The notes beneath the pieces were generated by a model. That model had not been told where the DNA came from, did not search any database, and worked only from the letters and a program-made list of their open reading frames with translations. This document shows, piece after piece, positions 58,765 through 64,000 of a stretch of 64,000 nucleotides of DNA. This DNA comes from Moniliophthora roreri. Lineage: Eukaryota > Basidiomycota > Agaricomycetes > Agaricales > Marasmiaceae. Each line of letters starts with the position of its first letter. The first letter of the stretch is position 1. The position numbers and the translations under genes are program-made. The stretch covers positions 310,001-374,000 of the forward strand of contig LATX02000211.1 in NCBI GenBank assembly GCA_001466705.2, given 5' to 3'.

Positions 58765-60540
58765 TGATTATGAGAATAAGAGTGAACATGTTCTAATTGG
58801 TGCACTTTTGCATCCCGCTGGCTTCATAAAAGGTTTCGTTGATTTCCTATCTGTACCTGTACTTCATCTTGATCCTGTTCGATGCTGAAGCCTGAGGAGA
58901 GCAGATATGGTGGTGATGGTGTTCAAGTGTTTTTTTGTATCCACCACGTGATTCCGGACAAACTTGTCTTTGCCCCGCGACTTTGCCCTTGCCAACTTTT
59001 CTCAAATTGCCTTGGACATGGAATATATGGAGATTATAGCAAGCTCATGTATGTCGTAATTGACCATTGTTTCACTTTTGTCCCACTCAAGTTTTTTCCT
59101 AGGCTTGCCTGCCAATTTTCAAAGAAGCTCTATAACTCTGAGGGAAACCGCTGCCCTGTAGCTGACTCACTCTCAAATGCGAGAAACCTGGCCTTGGTTC
59201 TTCCTGCACTGATCGCATACTCATGGAAGTCCCAATCCATTTGTGGATTTTTAAATTTCAAACACTGAGATTTCATTAGGTAGGCAGTGTCAGTCTCATG
59301 AGCGCTTCATGCAATAACCCGGCGACAGAAGGCAGAACCTCAATTCTTGAACATGTATCACAAAATATTACTGGCTCACATCATTGGACCCACAAAATAC
59401 AGCCAACTCTAAAACATGCCAGCTTTTGAACACTCAGGCTATACCAGTTGTATTTTCTGGCATGCAACTGCGTTGTGCCTTCTTCCAGAATGTGAATTTA
59501 CCAGATTGTCTTGGATCTGAATGCAAGCATCATGGCATCCTCTGTCGCCCTCGTTTTTGTGGTCAACCTAGCAACCATCAGAGGTCATCTCGCAGAAATG
59601 ATCAGCATATTCGTATACCCAGTTATTGGTTATTTTTGGACGCGCAGGAGAAGACGATCAGCTGCAAGGGGTTTCAGTGTGGCAGAATCATCGTTGCCAA
59701 CCATGGAGCCAACCAGTGCAATAGACATTCTGGTGCGGTATGTTATTGAACTGTCTACAATTCTGGAAGGATTTGAGCAGATATCGAAGGAGGATGAGCA
59801 TCGGAGACAACTTGAGGGACTTTTATGTGAACACAGATAGTGAGTTCGCTCCTGTTTCATATTGTCAGATGTTCACTCAATTCACTTTTAGGTTAGAACG
59901 AGCTGTATCAAGTCTATGTCGGAGCATTCATCAAGAGACTGAGCACGATATGCCTTCTAATTATCAGAAGGCATGGAAGATCTCACAAAGAGTTAGGCTT
60001 TTAAGATTGGAAGGCAAGGTGAGGTGCTTAGTGCAACGATACTTGCTTGGCGTTGGCTTTGAAATTCTAGATGATTTCCTTTCAAAGTAGAAGGAGAAGG
60101 ATGTTTGTATATGGGAGCAGTCCTGATACAGTGAGCACTTGTTCCAAAGAAATAATGGGTTGTTCTAATGGCAGCACCAGTATAACGAGGACGCCGATCT
60201 GGAGTTGGGGATGCCGTAGAAGCAACAGCCAACAGCACATTCGCAGAGCTCAGACGACTCTCAACACGAATCTCCTGTTCACAATCTTCGTTCGAATTCA
60301 CTCTCACTCATAGGCATGTGTCCGGCGACTGGACAAGTCGCAGGGTCATCAGTGTCGCAGGCCATTGACGATGATTCGGAAAGTCCAAAGATTAATACTG
60401 GGGATTCCCCGCTGTGCTTCGACTCGGCTAGTGACCATGGGGCTGCTGGTGCCGTTGAAGAGACCCCAAAAGCAGAATCTCAGCAACAAGAATTTCCGTA
60501 TCGTCGGTATCACGGCCAGAGGCGAACAACTCGCCACTGA
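58765..60540 (+). pseudogene. Gene B: duplicate of gene A and its upstream remnant
   Basis: 58765-59275 matches 51000-51480, and 59280-59840 matches 51475-52060. It carries MASSVALVFVVNLATIRGHL from ATG 59532, the WTRRRRR block, and LERAVSSLCRSIHQE (for LEEAVSHLTCLLYGN). It has an acidic tail near 60316-60540. Joining at the donor equivalent to gene A's creates a TAG codon, and the frame fails in the upstream block, so it is probably dead. A different splice could still rescue a shorter product. Confidence 0.5.
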
Positions 60541-61490
60541 TGTAAAAATACCCATTCTCCTTTACTCTGTATCGTATATACGTATAAAGTTGCAGATTCC
60601 CGCTACCTCTAGGTAGTGGGTTATGTAGGTCAATCTCCATGAAAAGACTCGGTCCGCTTCTTTCCGGATTCAACATCCACTCTAATTTTAGTCTCTGCTC
60701 GTACACTTACCTTTCACCTTCGAGCAGTCAGAGGGCCCTCGTCGAAGCATTGGGCAATGCTCGGCACAAGGAAGTTTACCCGACCCAATATCACTCAGTT
60801 TGGTCCAAAAGCAGCTTCCTTCGACCTTTTCAGGCCTTGTGGCACTCAAGTTTTAGTTTCTCGCTCCTTCGAAGCTGAAATGACGACTTGTGCATGCAGT
60901 GTGAGGGGCTTGTTATCCCTTATGGTCTGCATTGCCTCTTGGGAGATGAAGAAAGTGTTCAGCAAGATTCGTGGGCGCAAAGTACCCAGTACCATCTCTT
61001 AACTACAAGTAATAGTTGGAATAGTGAATCTAACTTATTGTGGGAGTAGGATGGCTTACACTCCTTTCTTTTCTAACCCTAATCCTTGCCTCTGTCCTTT
61101 TGGAAAAATGTTTTGTGCATATGACAATAAGTTCCAGCCTTGCCTTGCACACGATTGACTGTCGCCAGCTTTCACAGTAAATGAGGCAGCGGGCTCTGCC
61201 GCTCGTCGGCCCTTAGTATGAAATGTGAATGCGTGACAAGTGTGGGCCTTCATCTGGTTTTGTTCATTCGGCCCGGTCATTTCTTATTCATCGACCACAA
61301 TGGCCTATACGGAAGTCCCCTTCTGCATCGTTTGTTGACTTCTTTGACTGCTCCAATTATTGAGACAAGTCTAATGGTGAGTTATGGTAGCCTTTTCGAT
61401 GCAATATATACCTTTTCACGTTCGAGATTGATCAGCGTTTCGAAAAGCAACGACACTTAATCATCCTCGAGTCATTTACATTTCTTGCCA
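60541..61490. other. 0.95 kb upstream of F-box gene 2
   Basis: No gene is recognised. The last 200 bp would hold the promoter of F-box gene 2. Confidence 0.4.
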
Positions 61491-63155
61491 ATGCCTCAGC
61501 ATCGACCATCTAACGCCCCCTCACCTTCAAATAATTACATCGAAGTTTCGGACCAGACCCAATTGCCCACAGACAGTCCCAATATCGAGAACATTCCGGA
61601 ACTTACGAAGAGAATCGCACTGGATATCGAGAAACTACAGGCGGAGGCTATTAGATATGAGGAAGCTGCACTTGCGGCTCGTCAGAAATCTGCCCTCCTC
61701 CAAAATATTTTAAACTCATATCTCAATTCAACATTGCCGCTCTTTCGCCTGCCGGACGAGATCCTAACAGTCATCGTGGAGCAGTGCGTTGAAGCTGATA
61801 CCACTGGCCATGCGCTGTCGAACCATGCGATAACGCGTGTGCTAGCACGAACATCTCGCAGATGGCGCAGACTTGTCCTTTCCACACCGTCATTATGGAA
61901 AATTGTCCGGGTCAATACGGTAATTCACAAAGAATGCCCTCAGAGCTGGGAGACGCTGCTGCGGTCATGGCTGCAGCACTCAGAACCTTTACCAATATCG
62001 TGTTTGGCCATTTTCGGAGAAATCGGAAGGGGCGGTTATAATATGATCCTTCTCCAGCTACTCATATCCCAGGCCTATCGTTGGCACCATGTAGATTTTG
62101 ATTTTGGCAGCGACAGTGCACTCTACTATCAGCTCACGCATACGAGATCACACATGGCACATCTTTGTTCTCTATATTTGGCTGTCGCAGCCGTAACAGA
62201 TGAACATGCCTCAGGAAACACCTCTCAAGCCTTTCTCTTCGCACCCGAGCTAAGGGAGGCGACTTTGTTCAATGACATCACCCCGGGTGCGAGACAGATC
62301 ATTCTAACTCTACCGTGGTCACAACTTCAAGAGCTTTCATGGTCGGTTAATACCCCATGCGAGTTTCTCGACGTAACTCCCCACTTATCCACTCTCAGAT
62401 ACTGCTATCTAGAGATCGCATCCGATACGGAGGTAGACGATCGGCAGGTGGTCACCCTCAGCCACCTTCGGCACTTAGAGGTTTACGGCCCATATCTAGG
62501 TGTTATCAAACTCCTTGATCATCTTACACTCCCTAGTCTTGGAGATTTCGGGATGCATTTCAAGGAATTTGTCAACATCGTAGGAGATCTGATTCTTTCG
62601 ACCTTTGTGGCACTTCAGAAGCGAAGCTCTTGCCATCCAGGCTTCCTATCCTCACATTTGATGATATTCTCTTCTCCCTCTCTGGAGGAAGGTATAGAGA
62701 CGGTTGAAGAGCTCTCCCTTGAAATGGGCACCATCATCGATAACACCCAGGCATTGTTCAACCTTCGTACAATCAAACTATTTCGGAAGCTTCGAATACT
62801 GCACGTACTGTTCGAAGATCTATCGGAGACTCTACTTTCGCAACTAGCAGACGTTATGGAGGCTCGGTGTCGGCCGACATCGGACACTCGATGTCTGGAA
62901 CAGTTGTCGCTGGAGGTCATACAGTGGGATGATCGGCCCAAAACGTTGTTGTCTACTCGATCTCCCTCGTTCAGGCGAATACTAGATCTGCAGAGACATG
63001 GTCTTGCTCTGCAGGGAGAAGTTATAGATGGCGTATGGCATTCACGTTATCGGGATACTCGGTGGTGTGCTGGAGACGTTACGAAGGATGAGCGTCGTTG
63101 GGCACGATTTGGTTATTGCGATTGGCTGAAGGACTCGATCTATAACTTTGGTTAG
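61491..63155 (+). CDS. F-box protein 2, about 554 aa, intronless
   Basis: It is a paralogue of F-box protein 1 with the same layout. A coiled coil (LTKRIALDIEKLQAEAIRYE, then AALAARQKSALLQ) is followed by an F-box (RLPDEILTVIVEQC to LSTPSLWKIV). A leucine-rich-like region follows (LSHLRHLEVYGPYLGVIKLL, KLRILHVLFEDLSE) and the tail WCAGDVTKDERRWARFGYCD. It likely serves as an SCF ubiquitin ligase receptor, target unknown. The start is ATG 61491 (MPQHRPSNAPSPS), the first Met in the frame. The 5' and 3' ends of this gene recur as fragments at 55.5 and 56.8 kb. Confidence 0.82.
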   Translation: MPQHRPSNAPSPSNNYIEVSDQTQLPTDSPNIENIPELTKRIALDIEKLQAEAIRYEEAALAARQKSALLQNILNSYLNSTLPLFRLPDEILTVIVEQCVEADTTGHALSNHAITRVLARTSRRWRRLVLSTPSLWKIVRVNTVIHKECPQSWETLLRSWLQHSEPLPISCLAIFGEIGRGGYNMILLQLLISQAYRWHHVDFDFGSDSALYYQLTHTRSHMAHLCSLYLAVAAVTDEHASGNTSQAFLFAPELREATLFNDITPGARQIILTLPWSQLQELSWSVNTPCEFLDVTPHLSTLRYCYLEIASDTEVDDRQVVTLSHLRHLEVYGPYLGVIKLLDHLTLPSLGDFGMHFKEFVNIVGDLILSTFVALQKRSSCHPGFLSSHLMIFSSPSLEEGIETVEELSLEMGTIIDNTQALFNLRTIKLFRKLRILHVLFEDLSETLLSQLADVMEARCRPTSDTRCLEQLSLEVIQWDDRPKTLLSTRSPSFRRILDLQRHGLALQGEVIDGVWHSRYRDTRWCAGDVTKDERRWARFGYCDWLKDSIYNFG

Positions 63156-63310
63156 CTTCACCCGCCGCCGGATCTTGTCACATCTTTCATGGAGAATAGA
63201 TATGGCTGAATATAATGCCCAATCCTAGTCAAAGGCGGGCCTTGATGACTGTATTCTTACAGCGCATGTGGGTGATTCGTAGAGTATATTCCATCGTAAA
63301 ACATCGATAT
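63107..63310 (+). repeat. F-box 3' end and flank, source-like copy
   Basis: This segment is the better preserved partner of 56838-57046. In both places it is followed by RRP3-type helicase sequence, directly here and after the HAD fragment in the other. Confidence 0.65.
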
Positions 63311-63431
63311 CTCGATATCGCTCATCGTGGTACGAAGTTAAATAAGGTGCAGTTGAGGCGCAGTCGGACCGGGTCATACGGGTGAATCTGTCACGCCTGT
63401 GAAGCGCCTTTTAGCGCACGCCCATCATGAA

Positions 63432-64000
63432 AAGTCTCGTAGTCAGCGATTAGGTATGGATCATTTTCGACCAAACAGTTCAAACCGCTAAATGACTGTT
63501 ATACAATCTTTACAGGTGCGCTCAACCGCTTTAAAAGTGAAGGCTCCAATATCCTCATCGTAACCGATTTGGCTAGCCGATGAGGATGCAGGTACTATTC
63601 AAACCAAGTCACTAATTATACGATTATTCACTCACAGTGGCCTTGACATCCCTTCAGTTGACGTCATGGTCAACTACGACTGTCCCGCTCATTCAAAGGA
63701 CTACATCCACCGTGTAGAACGTACTGCTCGAGCAGGCTGTTCCGGGAACTCGATGTTGCTGTTCACCCAGTACGATATTGAATATATGCAACGTTCAGAG
63801 AACGTTCTCGAGCGCAAACTGGATTTGTGTTCTCATGATCCCGAAGAAGTAAACATCCTTCGGGAGCGAGTCGATGAGAAGGGGCGAGCCGTCACGAACC
63901 GGCTCAAGGAAGAAGAGAAATTGAAGGAAGGCGAAGGCAGTCGCAAATTATCGGCGAGCATTGTTGGAGAAGGAGCGGACGATCTGGACACTGTGGATAT
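63432..64000 (+). pseudogene. RRP3-type DEAD-box helicase, 3' partial copy 2 (runs off window)
   Basis: Only the C-terminal helicase half is present: RLG, ALNRFKSEGSNILIVTDLAS, then after an intron GLDIPSVDVMVNYDCPAHSK, then HRVERTARAG (motif VI HRVGRTAR with Gly to Glu) and the tail [20 protein letters not shown]. The 5' splice site after LAS is altered (ATGAGG in place of a GT donor). It begins abruptly after the F-box flank, without the N-terminal helicase half. It is better preserved than copy 1 but still damaged at key sites. The 3' end is outside the window. Confidence 0.8.

Noticed and set aside
1..64000. tRNA, rRNA genes and CRISPR arrays
   Set aside because: No cloverleaf-like or rRNA sequence was noticed, and no spaced direct repeats. 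A covariance search would be needed to exclude a tRNA.

Overview
The window reads as nuclear DNA of an Agaricomycete (mushroom-forming basidiomycete). The genes carry many very short introns (about 46-62 bp, GT-AG, two probable GC-AG). Several protein families are ones I know mainly from Agaricomycetes (DUF6533, DUF6535, DUF6699, F-box/LRR-like proteins behind a coiled coil). A single-copy-type core gene, 1,3-beta-glucan synthase, sits in the middle. There is no bacterial-style operon structure and I recognised no RNA genes.

Layout. 1-0.83 kb: the 5' end of an LTR retrotransposon running off the left edge. 1.34-1.50 kb: a small TA-flanked MITE. 1.7-8.0 kb: a dead DUF6533 membrane-protein gene cut in two by a 4.7 kb element with perfectly matched 398-bp terminal inverted repeats. 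The inside of that element holds two single-N gaps with duplicated flanks, which look like assembly artefacts. 8-11.5 kb: dispersed repeats and a broken short-chain dehydrogenase (SDR) copy. 11.7-17.9 kb: three spliced genes on the minus strand (F-box, DUF6699, DUF6535). 18-22.2 kb: a second dead DUF6533 copy between two remnants of an unrecognised family. 22.8-28.6 kb: the beta-glucan synthase gene (11 exons, minus). 30.7-32.9 kb: the intact SDR, which with its flanks is an inverted duplicate of the broken copy. 33.4-34.6 kb: a CACTA-like TIR element with a TAG target duplication. 36.7-41.7 kb: two tail-to-tail DUF6535 genes with an apparent gene-conversion tract. 44.4-46.2 kb: a decayed gene of an Agaricomycete kinase-like family. 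46.6-50.3 kb: a compact housekeeping-like block (membrane-anchored glutaredoxin, HAD phosphatase, FAD monooxygenase). 51-64 kb: an array of segmental duplications in which an unknown membrane protein, F-box genes, pieces of an RRP3-type DEAD-box helicase and a piece of the neighbouring HAD gene are shuffled.

How the genes fit together. I see no biosynthetic cluster or defence system. The glutaredoxin and HAD genes diverge from a 227-bp shared promoter, and the HAD and FAD monooxygenase genes converge. The rest is a mosaic of ordinary genes and lineage-specific duplicating families in a transposon-rich setting. Many dead copies have lost function through C-to-T / G-to-A changes, often at CpG, which fits methylation- or RIP-like decay. 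The most notable structures are the long-TIR element, the inverted SDR pair, the DUF6535 conversion tract, the 11-nt active-site micro-exon in the glutaredoxin gene, and the HAD-helicase chimera. Exon structures were worked out by hand from splice signals, reading frame and family conservation, without transcript data.
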